Assembly: GCA_036522815.1 (NCBI GenBank)
Contig: DATDFC010000012.1
Location: forward strand, 1-21,069
Length of the DNA: 21,069 nucleotides
Reading direction: 5' to 3'
Source of the DNA: AG41 sp036522815
GTDB taxonomy: Bacteria > Gemmatimonadota > Gemmatimonadetes > Gemmatimonadales > GWC2-71-9
This document shows, piece after piece, positions 1 to 12,330 of the stretch (its first letter is position 1; every line of letters begins with the position of its first letter). A program made the translations under genes and the position numbers. The notes beneath the pieces were generated by a model, which had not been told where the DNA came from, made no database searches, and saw only the letters and a program-made list of their open reading frames with translations.

Positions 1-1
1 C

Positions 2-658
2 ATGCTCGCCGTGAGCGACACCGGCACGGGCATGGATCCCGAGACGCAGGCCCACCTGTTCGAGCCGTTCTTCACCACCAAGGAGAAAGGCAAAGGCACG
101 GGCCTCGGCCTCGCGACGGTGTACGGCATCGTGAAACAGAGTGGCGGATTCATCTGGGTGTACTCAGAGCTCGGCGTGGGGACGACATTCAAGATCTACC
201 TCCCCCGCGTCGAGGCGGCGGTCGAGCCGGCGAGCGGCCGGCCCGCGCCCGCTCCCGTCGCCCGCGGCAGCGAGACCGTGCTCGTCGCGGAGGACGAAGC
301 GCCCGTGCGCGCGGTGGCGCGCCACGCCCTCGAGCGCTACGGCTACCGCGTGCTCGAGGCCGCGAGCGCGGAAGCGGCCCTGGACGTGGCGCAGCGTTAC
401 TCGGGCCCGATCCACGTGCTGCTCACCGACGTCATCATGCCGGGAATGTCGGGGCGCGATCTCGCGGCCCGCCTGGCGACGCTGCGGCCCGAAACGCGCG
501 TCATCTACATGTCGGGCTACACCGACGACGCCATCACCCGGCACGGCGTGCTCGAGCCGGGGTTCGTATTCGTGCAGAAGCCTTTCACCCCGGACACTCT
601 GGCGCGCACGGTGCGCGACATGCTCGACGGCACCACTGAGCGGCGGAAGCGCGCGTGA
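2..658 (+). CDS. Hybrid histidine kinase, C-terminal part (HATPase end + receiver), 5' truncated by window
   Basis: This is the C-terminal 218 residues of a hybrid sensor kinase. The reading frame is open to the window edge, so the Met at base 2 is probably internal. Residues 1-70 are the end of a GHKL ATPase domain: the G1-type box DTGTGMD, the F-box region FEPFFTTK and the G2 box GKGTGLGLATVYG. A short Pro/Ala linker follows. From about residue 92 there is a receiver domain with an acidic pocket (AEDE), phospho-acceptor Asp143 in LLTDVIMPG, a Ser in YMSGYTDD and the conserved Lys in QKPF. The receiver has no output domain after it, so the protein probably feeds a phosphorelay. Its stop overlaps the next start (TGATG), so the next kinase is co-translated. 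It is closely similar to the C-terminus of the hybrid kinase at 3203-6004. Sensor domains lie outside the window. Confidence 0.93.
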   Translation: MLAVSDTGTGMDPETQAHLFEPFFTTKEKGKGTGLGLATVYGIVKQSGGFIWVYSELGVGTTFKIYLPRVEAAVEPASGRPAPAPVARGSETVLVAEDEAPVRAVARHALERYGYRVLEAASAEAALDVAQRYSGPIHVLLTDVIMPGMSGRDLAARLATLRPETRVIYMSGYTDDAITRHGVLEPGFVFVQKPFTPDTLARTVRDMLDGTTERRKRA

Positions 659-2757
659 TGGAGATACGCTTATCGCTCGAGCGCAGAATCCAAATCGGGT
701 TCGCCATCGCCGTGGCGATCATCGGAGCGGTCGGCGCGGCCGCGCTGCGGAGCACGAATGCCACGGTGGACAGCGCGCACTGGGTGTCCCACACGCTGCA
801 AGTGCGCGCGGAGCTCGAAGCGGCCTTCGCCGATCTCATCGAGGCCGAGACCGGGGTGCGTGGCTACGTCATCACGGGCGACACGAGCTACCTCGCGCCC
901 TATCGCACGGCGCGGGCTTCCTTGGGTAGCCGCCTGGCGGGGTTGCGAACCCTGACGGCGGACAATCCGGCGCAGCAACGCCGGCTCGATTCGCTGCAGA
1001 CGCTCGTGGCGACCCGCCTGGAGCGGTTCCAGTGGACCATCGACATCCGCCGCGCTGGCGGCCCCGGCGCCGCGGGCCGGGCCGTGAGTGGGGGCCGCGG
1101 GAAGGAGCTCGCGCAGCTGGTGCACGAGGACATCACGGGGATGGAGGACGACGAAGCTCAGCTGCTGGCGCAGCGCTCCGCCACCCTACAAGCCAAGGCC
1201 CGCCTGGCGCGACTGACGGCCTGGACGGGCGTGCTCGTCGCGATCACGCTCGCTGCCGTCGCGAGCGTGCTGGTCGGTCGTGAGATGGCGGGGCGTCGGG
1301 TCGCGGAAGAGCGGCTCCGATCGCTCGTGGGAAGCGTGCGTGACTACGCCATCTACATGCTCGACCCCGACGGCCACGTGCGCACCTGGAACGCCGGGGC
1401 GCGGCAGATCAAGGGCTACACCGAATCCGAGATCCTGGGCCAGCACTTTTCGCGCTTTTATGTGCCGGAAGACGTGGCCGCCGGCAAACCCGCCGCGGCC
1501 CTGCGAGCCGCCGCGACGGGCGGCCGCTTCGAAGAGGAGAACTGGCGCATTCGCAAGGACGGCACCCGCTTCTGGGCGGACGTGGTGATCACCGCCGTGC
1601 GCGACGACCGCGGCACGCTGCTGGGGTTCGCCAAGGTGACCCGCGATCTCACCGAGCGGAAGCGGGCCGAGCAGGCGCTGCGCGCCAGCGAGGAGCGGTT
1701 CCGCATCCTGGCGGTGACCGCGAACGACGCCATCCTCTCGGCCGACAGCCACGGGACCATCACGTATTTCAACCCGGGCGCCGAGCGGATCTTCGGGTTC
1801 ACGGCCGAGGAGGTGAGCGGCCGGCCGCTCACCACGCTCATGCCCGAGCGGTTCCAGGATGCCCATCGCGCGGGCCTGTCCCGCTACCTGGCCACGCGTG
1901 AGCCACGCGTCATCGGCAGGACCGTCGAGCTCGCCGGCCGGAGAAAAGACGGGACGGAGTTTCCGCTCGAGCTGTCGCTCGCGGCCTGGAGCCACGGAGC
2001 GGACGTCGCCTTCACGGCTATCATCCGCGACATCACGCGCCGCAAAGAGGGAGAGGAGCAGCTGCGCAGCTACGCGACGCAGCTCGAGGCGGCCAACAAG
2101 GAGCTCGAAGCATTTGCCTATTCGGTGTCGCACGACCTGCGGGCGCCGCTCCGCAGCCTCGACGGCTTCAGCCAGGCGCTGCTCGAAGACTATCACGCTC
2201 GGCTCGACGACACGGGCCGCGATTTCCTGCAGCGGGTGCGGGCGGCGAGCCAACGGATGGCGACGCTCATCGACGACCTGCTGAGCCTGTCGCGCGTCAC
2301 GCGCGGTGAGTTGCAGGTGCGAGAGGTGGACCTGAGCGCGCTCGCCGCCGCAGTGGCCGCAGACCTGACGAAGAGCGACCCGGCGCGCAATGTCGCATTC
2401 GCCATCGCCCCCGGCCTGGTCGCCCGGGCGGACGCGGGGCTCGTGCGCATCGTGCTGCAGAACCTGCTCGGCAACGCCTGGAAGTTCACGGGCAAACGCT
2501 CGCCCGCGCACGTGGAGGTCGGCGTCACGGCGCACAACGGGCGGCGGGCGTTCTTCGTGCGCGACGACGGCGCCGGCTTCGACATGGCCTACACCGCCAA
2601 GCTGTTCGGCGCGTTTCAGCGGCTGCACGCGAGCGACGAGTTCCCCGGCTCGGGGATCGGGCTCGCCACGGTGCAAAGGATCATCCACCGCCACGGTGGC
2701 CAGGTCTGGGCCGAGGGGACCCCCGGCCGGGGCGCGACCTTCTATTTCACGCTTTGA
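658..2757 (+). CDS. CHASE3-PAS-PAS sensor histidine kinase (phytochrome-like kinase core)
   Basis: Membrane sensor kinase of 699 residues. An N-terminal membrane helix (about 12-32) is followed by a periplasmic CHASE3-type helical domain, recognisable by 'ETGVRGYVITGD', and a second helix near residues 185-206. Two PAS domains follow (about 220-340 and 345-470), each ending in a DIT/DLTERK-type motif. The DHp helix carries phospho-acceptor His492 in SVSHDLRAPLR. The ATPase domain shows an N box (NLLGNAWKFTG), DDGAGFD and GSGIGLATV. The 'ELEAFAYSVSHDLRAPLR' core is of the type seen in phytochrome-like kinases that pair with Rcp1-type regulators, and such a regulator starts 12 bp downstream. 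ATG 658 is chosen because it overlaps the previous stop; GTG 655 is also possible. GGAAG lies about 9 bases upstream. The ligand is unknown. Confidence 0.93.
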   Translation: MEIRLSLERRIQIGFAIAVAIIGAVGAAALRSTNATVDSAHWVSHTLQVRAELEAAFADLIEAETGVRGYVITGDTSYLAPYRTARASLGSRLAGLRTLTADNPAQQRRLDSLQTLVATRLERFQWTIDIRRAGGPGAAGRAVSGGRGKELAQLVHEDITGMEDDEAQLLAQRSATLQAKARLARLTAWTGVLVAITLAAVASVLVGREMAGRRVAEERLRSLVGSVRDYAIYMLDPDGHVRTWNAGARQIKGYTESEILGQHFSRFYVPEDVAAGKPAAALRAAATGGRFEEENWRIRKDGTRFWADVVITAVRDDRGTLLGFAKVTRDLTERKRAEQALRASEERFRILAVTANDAILSADSHGTITYFNPGAERIFGFTAEEVSGRPLTTLMPERFQDAHRAGLSRYLATREPRVIGRTVELAGRRKDGTEFPLELSLAAWSHGADVAFTAIIRDITRRKEGEEQLRSYATQLEAANKELEAFAYSVSHDLRAPLRSLDGFSQALLEDYHARLDDTGRDFLQRVRAASQRMATLIDDLLSLSRVTRGELQVREVDLSALAAAVAADLTKSDPARNVAFAIAPGLVARADAGLVRIVLQNLLGNAWKFTGKRSPAHVEVGVTAHNGRRAFFVRDDGAGFDMAYTAKLFGAFQRLHASDEFPGSGIGLATVQRIIHRHGGQVWAEGTPGRGATFYFTL

Positions 2758-2769
2758 GCTGGAGCCATC

Positions 2770-3202
2770 ATGCACGACCGTTCGATCCTGTTGGTGGAGG
2801 ACAACCCCGACGACGAGGCGTTGACGCGTCGCGCGCTCGCGAAGAACAACATCCAGAACGAGATCATCCTGGCCCGCGACGGGGCCGAGGCCCTCGACAG
2901 GCTGTTCGGCACCGGCCCGCACGCCGGGCGTCCCGCCGTGCCCGAGCTCGTGCTGCTCGACCTGAAGCTGCCCAAGGTCGACGGCCTCGAGGTGCTGCGC
3001 CGCATCCGCGCCAACCCAAACACGCGGCTCCTCCCCGTGGTGATCCTCACCTCGTCGCGGGAGGAAAAGGACGTGGTCAGCGGGTACGGCCTGGGCGCGA
3101 ACAGCTACATCCGCAAGCCCGTCGACTTCGGCCAGTTCGTGGAGGCCGTGCGCCAGCTCGGGCTCTACTGGCTGGTCCTGAACGAGCCTCCCCCGCACCC
3201 GG

Positions 3203-3213
<11 letters not shown>
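2770..3213 (+). CDS. Rcp1-like single-domain response regulator
   Basis: A 147-residue stand-alone receiver. The acidic pocket is E10/D11 in LVEDNPDDE, the predicted phospho-acceptor is Asp64 in LLDLKLPKVDG, and the switch residues are Thr94 (VILTSSRE) and Lys116 (YIRKPVDF). The 'VEDNPDDE' opening and the extended loop after helix 2 are typical of the Rcp1 family, which is phosphorylated by phytochrome-type kinases. There is no DNA-binding or enzymatic output domain, so it must act by protein contact or as a phosphate shuttle. A good ribosome site (GGAG, 5-6 bases before ATG) supports the start. It lies 12 bp after the CHASE3 kinase, its likely phosphodonor, and overlaps the next hybrid kinase by 11 bp if that gene starts at ATG 3203. 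Confidence 0.95.
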
Positions 3214-6000
<2,787 letters not shown>

Positions 6001-6004
<4 letters not shown>

Positions 6005-8850
6005 TTGCGGCCGGTTTTCCGATCCAGCATCTCGCGAATCCGACCCAGCAGATCGGGCGCCATCCACGGCTTATGGAGCAGCGGCAGCGCGGGGTCGAGG
6101 GTCGCGGCGCGACCGGGATCGGAGTAGCCGCTCGCGAACAGGAAGGGGACGGTCATGCCCTCGCGCCGGGCCGCGTCATACAGGGCACGCCCTCCCAACC
6201 GTGGCATCACGAGGTCGGAAAACACGAGCCGTACGCCCGCGGTCTGCCGCAGCGCTTCGAGCGCCTCGAGCCCATCCGCTGCCGTGACGACCTGGTAGCC
6301 CGCTTCCTCGAGAATCCGCTTGGCCGAGCGCCGTAACTGATCGTCGTCTTCGACCACGAGCACCGTTTCGGAGCCGCCCCGGGCCTCGGGCTCTCCGGAG
6401 CGTGGTGCGGCCGGGACGGCCGCCTCCTCCGCGAGCGGGAAGTAGATCCGGAAGCGCGTGCCCTTGCCCGGCTCGCTGTCGACCTCGATACCACCGCCGT
6501 GCTGCTTCACCAGGCCATACACGGTGGCGAGCCCGAGGCCCGTGCCCTTCCCCGGCGCCTTGGTGGTGAAGAACGGCTCGAACATGCGCGCGCGCGTCGC
6601 GGCGTCCATGCCGACCCCCGTGTCCTCCACAGCGAGGCAGACGTGCGCCCCCGCCCGCACCGCTCCGCAGGCCTGGCGCTGCTCCTCGGCCAGGTGCACT
6701 TGGCTGGTCTCGATCCGCAGCACGCCGCCGTCGGGCATCGCATCACGCGCATTGGTCGCGAGATTGAACAGGATCTGCTCCGCGGCGTGCGCGTCGGCCC
6801 GCACATCGGGTAGGTCCGCCCCGTCGTGCGTCACGATTTCCACGTCGGCGGGGAGGATGCGGCGCAGGAACCCGGACAGGTCCCGCACCAGGCCGTCCAG
6901 CGACAGCGGTTGCAGCTCGAGACGCGAGCGCCGGGCGAATCCGAGCAGCTCCTTCACCATCACCCGCCCGCGCAGCGCCGCCGACATCACGTCGCGCAGG
7001 TCGGCGTGCGCGGGCTCGAGCGTCTGGGGGATCGCCTTGGCGAGCAGCTGGGCGTTGGCCAGGATGATCGTGAGCAGATTGTTGAAGTCGTGGGCGATGC
7101 CGCCCGTGAGCTGGCCGATCGCCTCGAGCTTCTGCGATTGCCGCAGCTGCTCCTCCAGCGCCCGCCGCTCGGTCACGTCTTCAGCGATCGTCTCGAAGCA
7201 TTCGATAGAGCCGTCGGCGCGACGAACCGCCCGCCCGGCGAGCCGCACCAGGATGGACTGGCCGTTGCGCCGTTTCCAGGTCACCTCGACCCCGTCGAGT
7301 GCGTCTCCCGACTGCTCGAACCGCGCCAGGATGCGGGCCCGCTCCGTGGGGTCCGCGTACACGTCGGTCGCGAGATCCACGCCGAGCAGCTGCTCCGCGG
7401 ACTCGTACCCCAGCATGGCGACGAGTGCGGGGTTGACCGTGAGGAAGCGCCCATCGGGTGTGGAACGGTAGATCGCGTACGTCGCGTGCTGTACCAGCGC
7501 CCGGTGGCTCTCCTCGGAGCGGCGCAGCGCTTCCTCCGCCCGGCGGCGCTCGGTGATGTCCGTGCCGACGCCGATCACGCCCGCCACCGGCCCGTCGCCG
7601 TCGCGCACCGGGGAATACCATGTCTCGAACACGACGCCGAACACGTCGACGACGGACGAGAAGGTCTCCCCCGCCAGGGCGCGTCGCACGTCGGCGAGCG
7701 CGTGCGGCAGGTCGGCGTACAGCTCGAACGCGGAACGGCCCACCAGCAGCGCGGGCCGCACACCCAGGGCATCGAGCCCGCGCCCTTCGACCATGGTGAA
7801 CACGCCGTGGCGATCGAGCGCGAACAGCACGAGCGGCGCGCCGGCGATCACCGTGCGCAACCGCTCCTTGTTCTCGCGCAGCGCCCGCTCCTGCCGCTGC
7901 CGCTCGGTCACGTCGCGCGCGTTGACGATCAAGTGGGCCGAGCCGCCGTGCTCCGCCCGGGCCTGCCCCACGGCATCGAGCAGCCGCCACGAGCCGTCCC
8001 GCGCCCGGAAGCGGAACTGCGCGGCCTGGGGGCTCCCGGGACGCTGGATCGCGCGGGCCAGCGCCTCCGTCACCAGCGCGATGTCGTCGGGGTGCACGTA
8101 GTCGAAGGCGCTGCGCTCCAGCAGGTCGCTGGGCCCGTAGCCCAGCACCCGCTCCACCGAGGGACTGGCGTAGCGGAACACGCCGTTTTCGCCCACCACG
8201 GTAACGATGTCCGAGGCGTTTTCGATGAGCGAGCGGAAGTGCTCCTCGCTCGAGCGCAGCGCCGCCTCGGTGCGGGCCCGATCGATGGCGGTCGCGAGCA
8301 CGTTCGCGATCGCCTGCAGGAAGTGCGCGTCGTGGATGGTGAACTCCCGGCGATGCGGCGTGTGCGCCCCGAGGATGCCGAACGGCCGCTCCTTGCCGTG
8401 CACCAGCACGCTGAGGCTCGATACCACGCCGTGCGATGAGAGCAGGGGCGAGCTCCCGAAGCGCCGCTCGGTGGTGAGGTCTTCCACCACCACCTGGCTG
8501 GTGGCGCGCAGCACGTACCCCGCGTGCGAATCGGCGTCGGCCGGCAGGATCGTCCGCCCCACGGCTCCGGCCCGCCACCCCACCCCCGCGCGCAGCAGCA
8601 GCGTGCGACTCTCCGGCCGCAGCTCGAGCAGGCTGGCCAGGTCCACCTCGAGGGCGCGCGCCGCGAGCGCCACGGCCGCGTCGGTCAGCTCGGCCACCGG
8701 CGCGCCCGCGAGGGCCTGCTGTCCCAGATGGGCCACCGCCTCCTGCTGCCGCGCCGCGCGCAGCCGCTCCTCCGACAGCGTCAGCCGCGCGTCGCGAGCC
8801 GTGTCGTCCTGGCGCAGCAGTCTGAACCGGTTCGTGCGCAAACCAGCCAT
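6001..8850 (-). CDS. GAF-PAS-PAS-PAS hybrid sensor histidine kinase with C-terminal receiver
   Basis: A 949-residue hybrid kinase, probably cytosolic. Order: a coiled start, GAF (about 50-215), three PAS domains (about 220-335, 340-455, 460-575, each ending in a DVTER or DITER motif), DHp with His587 in GGIAHDFNNLL, GHKL ATPase (NLATNARDAMPDGG, DTGVGMD, GKGTGLGLATVYG) and a receiver with Asp879 in LVFSDLVMPRL and Lys in LLHKPW (Trp where Phe is usual). The open frame extends to 8967, but ATG 8850 is preferred: it has GGAG four bases upstream, and the extra N-terminal residues do not look like a domain. The gene is convergent with the previous kinase (4-base overlap) and divergent from the antiporter gene. 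Its signal and output are unknown. Confidence 0.93.
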
Positions 8851-9038
8851 GGCACTCCGTGCAGTGGTTCGGAAATGATGCGCGAGGGCGTATCGCGGTA
8901 ATGCTGCGCTTACTGCGCACTGGCGAAGCTTGCATCCCACGCTGCCGCTTTCCATTATGGGCTTCACACAAACCCGGTGCGCGCCATCACATGTGTGCCA
9001 AGTGAGCCCTGGACAATGACCTACCGCGCGGCGCCCTG
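8851..9038. promoter_or_regulatory. Divergent intergenic region between hybrid kinase and antiporter
   Basis: These 188 bases should hold the promoters of two divergent genes. I found no convincing -35/-10 pair on either strand. There is an 8-bp perfect palindrome, CACATGTG, at 8988-8995, about 45 bases before the antiporter start, which could be a binding site. The kinase has a good ribosome site here (GGAG near 8855-8858 on the minus strand); the antiporter has none that I can see. Confidence 0.4.
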
Positions 9039-11051
9039 ATGCAATTCCAGTTGCTGCGCGACCTGGCGATCATCTTTGCCGGCTCGCTCCTCGTCATTCT
9101 CCTCTTCCACCGCCTCAAACTGCCGGCGCTCCCCGGATTCATCGTGGCCGGTGTGCTGCTCGGCCCGAACGCGCTCGGCCTCGTGTCAGACGTCCATCAG
9201 GTGGAAAGCCTGGCCGAAGTGGGCGTGATCCTGCTGTTGTTCACGATCGGGATCGAGTTCTCGCTCAGCCGGCTGCGGGAAATGGGTCGCCAGGTGGTGA
9301 TCGGCGGCGGCGCGCAGGTGCTGCTCACCGTGGGGTTGAGCGCCGCCCTCGCGGCCGGGCTCGGCCTCGCGTGGCCGGTCGCCGTGCTCGTGGGATTTCT
9401 CGTGGCGCTGTCGAGCACCGCCATCGTGCTGAAAGGACTCGCCGACAAGGGCGAGATCGACACGCCGCACGGTCGCCTGGCGACGGGCGTGCTCATCTTC
9501 CAGGACCTGTGCGTCGTGCCGATGATGCTCGTCCTGCCCTATCTGGCCGGTGGTTCCGGCGGGGGCGGGGGCGGGGGCGTGGCATGGGCCCTCACCAAAG
9601 CCGGTCTCGTGGTGGCGGGCGTGCTCGTGCTGGCGCGCACCGTCGTGCCGCGGGCGCTGAGCGAGATCGTCAAGACACGCAGCCGGGAGTTGTTCCTGAT
9701 CGCGGTCATCCTCGTGGGCACGCTCACCGCGCTCGGTACCGCGGCGGCGGGGGCGTCGCTCGCCCTCGGCGCGTTCCTCGCGGGACTGGTGATCTCGGAG
9801 TCCGACTACGGGCACCAGGCCATGGCCGAGCTGCTGCCGTTCCGCGACGTCTTCATCTCCCTGTTCTTCGTCACGGTGGGAATGCTGGTACAGGTGAGCT
9901 TCCTGCGCGACCACCCTGCCCTGGCCGTCGCAGGCGTGGCGGCGATCATGGGCGGGAAGAGCGCGCTCGCCGCACTGGGCCCTGCCGTCCTGGGATACTC
10001 GGGACGCGTCGCCCTGCTCGCCGGGCTCGCCGTCTCCCAGATCGGCGAGTTCTCGTTCGTGCTCGCGCGCCAGGGGCGCGGCACGGGGCTCTTGCCCGAG
10101 GGGCTGTACCAGACGTTCCTGGCCGTGGCGGTGCTGACAATGCTGGTGACCCCGTTCGCGCTGCAGAGCGGCCCCGCCCTGCTGGACGGCCTGGAGCGAC
10201 TGATTCCGCTCGACCGGCTGCTGCCGGGTTTCCGGCCGCAGGCGCTCACACCGGTGGAGGAGCCGCTCACCGACCACGTGATCGTCGCCGGCTACGGACT
10301 GAACGGGCGCAACCTGGCGGCGGCGCTGCGCTCCATCCGCGCCCCGTATCTGATCGTCGAGCTGAACGCCCAGACCGTGCGACAGGCGCGCGCCCGCGGT
10401 GAGCCCGCTTTCTACGGCGACGCCACTCGCGAAGAGATCCTGCGGGGGCTCGGCGCCGGGCGGGCGCGCATGTTCGTGGTGGCCATCTCCGATCCGGCCG
10501 CGACCCGCCGCATGGTCCGGGTGGCGCGGGCGCTCAACCCGCGCATCTACATCATCGCGCGCACCCGCTACGTCGTGGAGATGCCGGAGCTGACCCGGCT
10601 CGGCGCCGACGTCGTGATCCCCGAGGAATTCGAGACGTCGATCGAAATCTTCGCCCGCGTGCTGGCCCACTACGGCGTGCCGCGCGGGGACATCGAGCGG
10701 CTGGTCGCGGAGATCCGCGGCTCGCACTACGAGGTGCTGCGCAGCGACGCCGCCGGCCGGTTGAGCCTCGACGCCGTCGCCGGCGTCCCGCAGATGGCGA
10801 TCGAGCGGATGCGAGTCTCTCCCCAGTCGCCCCTGGCCGGTACGCGGCTCGCGGCCACGGGCCTGCGCAGTCAGACGGGCGCCCTGGTGTTGTCCGTGGT
10901 ACGGGGAGACGAAGAGGTGGCCACGCCGGGCCCCCAGTTCCGGCTCGCCGCCGGCGATGTCCTGGTGGTTGTGGGCCAGCCGCATCAGCTCCATGCGGCC
11001 GCTCGGCTGGTTGCGGGGAATAGTGTTGTATCGACGCAGCCACAGAAGTGA
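9039..11051 (+). CDS. CPA2-family monovalent cation:proton antiporter with RCK (TrkA-N/TrkA-C) domains, KefB/YbaL-like
   Basis: A 670-residue inner-membrane transporter that should exchange K+ or Na+ for protons. Residues 1-395 are an almost continuous set of 11-13 hydrophobic helices of the Na+/H+ exchanger fold, including LPGFIVAGVLLGP near the N-terminus and the CPA2 signature LIFQDLCVVPM with the key Asp156. From about residue 412 there is a cytosolic RCK module: a Rossmann GYGLNG nucleotide-binding loop, then a TrkA-C-like domain (about 583-665) ending in LAAGDVLVVVGQP. Length and order match KefB/KefC/YbaL-type proteins, in which RCK gates transport. There is an odd glycine run, residues 171-180, in a loop. 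ATG 9039 is the first good start, but it lacks a clear ribosome site. It is divergent from a hybrid kinase. Which ion it carries cannot be told from sequence. Confidence 0.95.
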   Translation: MQFQLLRDLAIIFAGSLLVILLFHRLKLPALPGFIVAGVLLGPNALGLVSDVHQVESLAEVGVILLLFTIGIEFSLSRLREMGRQVVIGGGAQVLLTVGLSAALAAGLGLAWPVAVLVGFLVALSSTAIVLKGLADKGEIDTPHGRLATGVLIFQDLCVVPMMLVLPYLAGGSGGGGGGGVAWALTKAGLVVAGVLVLARTVVPRALSEIVKTRSRELFLIAVILVGTLTALGTAAAGASLALGAFLAGLVISESDYGHQAMAELLPFRDVFISLFFVTVGMLVQVSFLRDHPALAVAGVAAIMGGKSALAALGPAVLGYSGRVALLAGLAVSQIGEFSFVLARQGRGTGLLPEGLYQTFLAVAVLTMLVTPFALQSGPALLDGLERLIPLDRLLPGFRPQALTPVEEPLTDHVIVAGYGLNGRNLAAALRSIRAPYLIVELNAQTVRQARARGEPAFYGDATREEILRGLGAGRARMFVVAISDPAATRRMVRVARALNPRIYIIARTRYVVEMPELTRLGADVVIPEEFETSIEIFARVLAHYGVPRGDIERLVAEIRGSHYEVLRSDAAGRLSLDAVAGVPQMAIERMRVSPQSPLAGTRLAATGLRSQTGALVLSVVRGDEEVATPGPQFRLAAGDVLVVVGQPHQLHAAARLVAGNSVVSTQPQK

Positions 11052-11262
11052 CGACTGTTGCGTCAACGCCCCGAATAGATGGCGAAAACATAGGTAAAAT
11101 GGGCATTATCACGCGAGTGTGCGCTCACTCCAGCACGTAATGACAGTAAGCACAATATCTTACACTAGCACAAGACCCGGAAAAGTAGCGTAAGTAATTG
11201 CGAATTAGATCGTTACGTTTTCCACATCCCCCCCATTTTCTGCCCCGGGCTAAATTCTCGCC
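11052..11262. other. AT-rich intergenic region upstream of holB
   Basis: These 211 bases are far richer in A/T than anything around them. I see no ORF that looks real. A 16-bp near-palindrome (GAGTG, 6 bases, CACTC) lies at 11115-11130 and could be an operator or small hairpin. A TAAATT at 11251-11256 sits only six bases before the holB ATG; I found no matching -35 box. The region presumably contains the promoter for the holB-moaC-transglycosylase run. Confidence 0.5.
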
Positions 11263-12330
11263 ATGCCAATACCCCCCCTGTACGGCCATGAGGGGACCCG
11301 AAACCGGCTGGTAGGCGCCCTCGCCTCCGGCCGGTTGCCGCAAGCGCTCTTGTTTGAGGGTCCCCGGGGAGTCGGAAAGCAGCGCTTGGCGTTATGGCTC
11401 GCACAGGCACTGGTCTGCGAGAACCCGGGAAGCGGGACAGGGGAAACGGCAAACGCGGAGCCGTGCGGCAAGTGCCAGCCGTGCAGGCTGGTACTCAACC
11501 TCTCGCACCCGGACGTGCATTGGTTCGTGCCGCTCGAGCCCTCGAAAAAGAGCGGGGATGCGGACAAGCAGGTCGAGGTGGTGGAGGATGCGCTCGCCGC
11601 CGAAATGGCGGCACGGCGGGAACAGCCGCTGTACGAGGCGCCGTCCGGTCTCGCGATCCATGGGATCGCGGCCGTCCGCCTGCTGTTGCGGCAGCTGGCC
11701 CTGAAGCCGGCGCTGGGCCAACGCAAGGTGTTCGTGATCGGCGATGCGGAGCGGCTGGTGCCCCAGGTGGGTGCCGAGGCAGCGGCAAATGCGTTGCTCA
11801 AGGCCCTGGAGGAGCCGCCGCCGAATACCGTGTTCGTGCTGACGGCGACCGAGCCCGAGGCCCTGTTGCCGACGATTCTGTCTCGCGTAGTGCGGGTTCG
11901 GGTGGCAAGACTTGCCGACAGCGTCGTGGCAGCGTTCGCTCAGCGGGAGCTCGGCGTGACGGGACAACGCGCTGTTGCGCAACGGGTTGCAGCTGCCGAC
12001 GGGTGCATCGGCAGGGTCCTTGCAGAAGGGGAGCGCCAGGACCGGGGTGGGGAAGCAGCGGAGCGGTTTGCCGCAGCCGTGAAAGCTGGACCGGTGCGCC
12101 GGTACGCGTTCGCGCTCGGACAGCAGCCGTTCCAGGCACGCGGCGGATTCACCGAGATGCTCGACGGCTTGCTCGAGCGACTGCGAGAGCAAGCCCGGGC
12201 GGGCGAGGAGACCGGCAGGGTAGTTCGGGCGATCGCGCGGGTGCTCGAGGCGCGGACCCTCGCCCAGGGCAACGTGAACCCGCAGCTGGTCGCGGCCGTA
12301 CTGGGCGGCGACTGGGGGGTGGCGGGATGA
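11263..12330 (+). CDS. holB: DNA polymerase III delta' subunit (clamp loader)
   Basis: A 355-residue AAA+ protein of the DnaX/HolB type, part of the clamp loader that places the beta clamp on DNA. A P-loop-like GPRGVGKQ spans residues 33-40, but Gln40 replaces the usual Thr/Ser, as expected for a delta' stator that does not hydrolyse ATP. A four-Cys zinc module is present (Cys52, 68, 71, 74; CGKCQPC). Further on are a degenerate Walker B (FVIGDAERL), NALLKALEEPP, and an SRC-like motif reading LSRVV that keeps the Arg finger. DnaX would be expected to have an intact P-loop and a longer tail, so delta' is the better call. It overlaps moaC by 4 bases (ATGA). The region just upstream of its start is AT-rich. 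Confidence 0.9.
   Translation: MPIPPLYGHEGTRNRLVGALASGRLPQALLFEGPRGVGKQRLALWLAQALVCENPGSGTGETANAEPCGKCQPCRLVLNLSHPDVHWFVPLEPSKKSGDADKQVEVVEDALAAEMAARREQPLYEAPSGLAIHGIAAVRLLLRQLALKPALGQRKVFVIGDAERLVPQVGAEAAANALLKALEEPPPNTVFVLTATEPEALLPTILSRVVRVRVARLADSVVAAFAQRELGVTGQRAVAQRVAAADGCIGRVLAEGERQDRGGEAAERFAAAVKAGPVRRYAFALGQQPFQARGGFTEMLDGLLERLREQARAGEETGRVVRAIARVLEARTLAQGNVNPQLVAAVLGGDWGVAG

Noticed and set aside
9549..9578. Phase-variable on/off tract in the antiporter
   Set aside because: The repeat unit is 6 bases, so copy changes would not shift the frame.
11394..12326. Upstream extension of the moaC frame through holB
   Set aside because: The extension is a low-complexity Arg/Gly shadow of holB. 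The MoaC family N-terminus begins at 12327.
12300..12330. Moco riboswitch upstream of moaC
   Set aside because: moaC overlaps holB by 4 bases, so there is no untranslated leader that could hold such an RNA.
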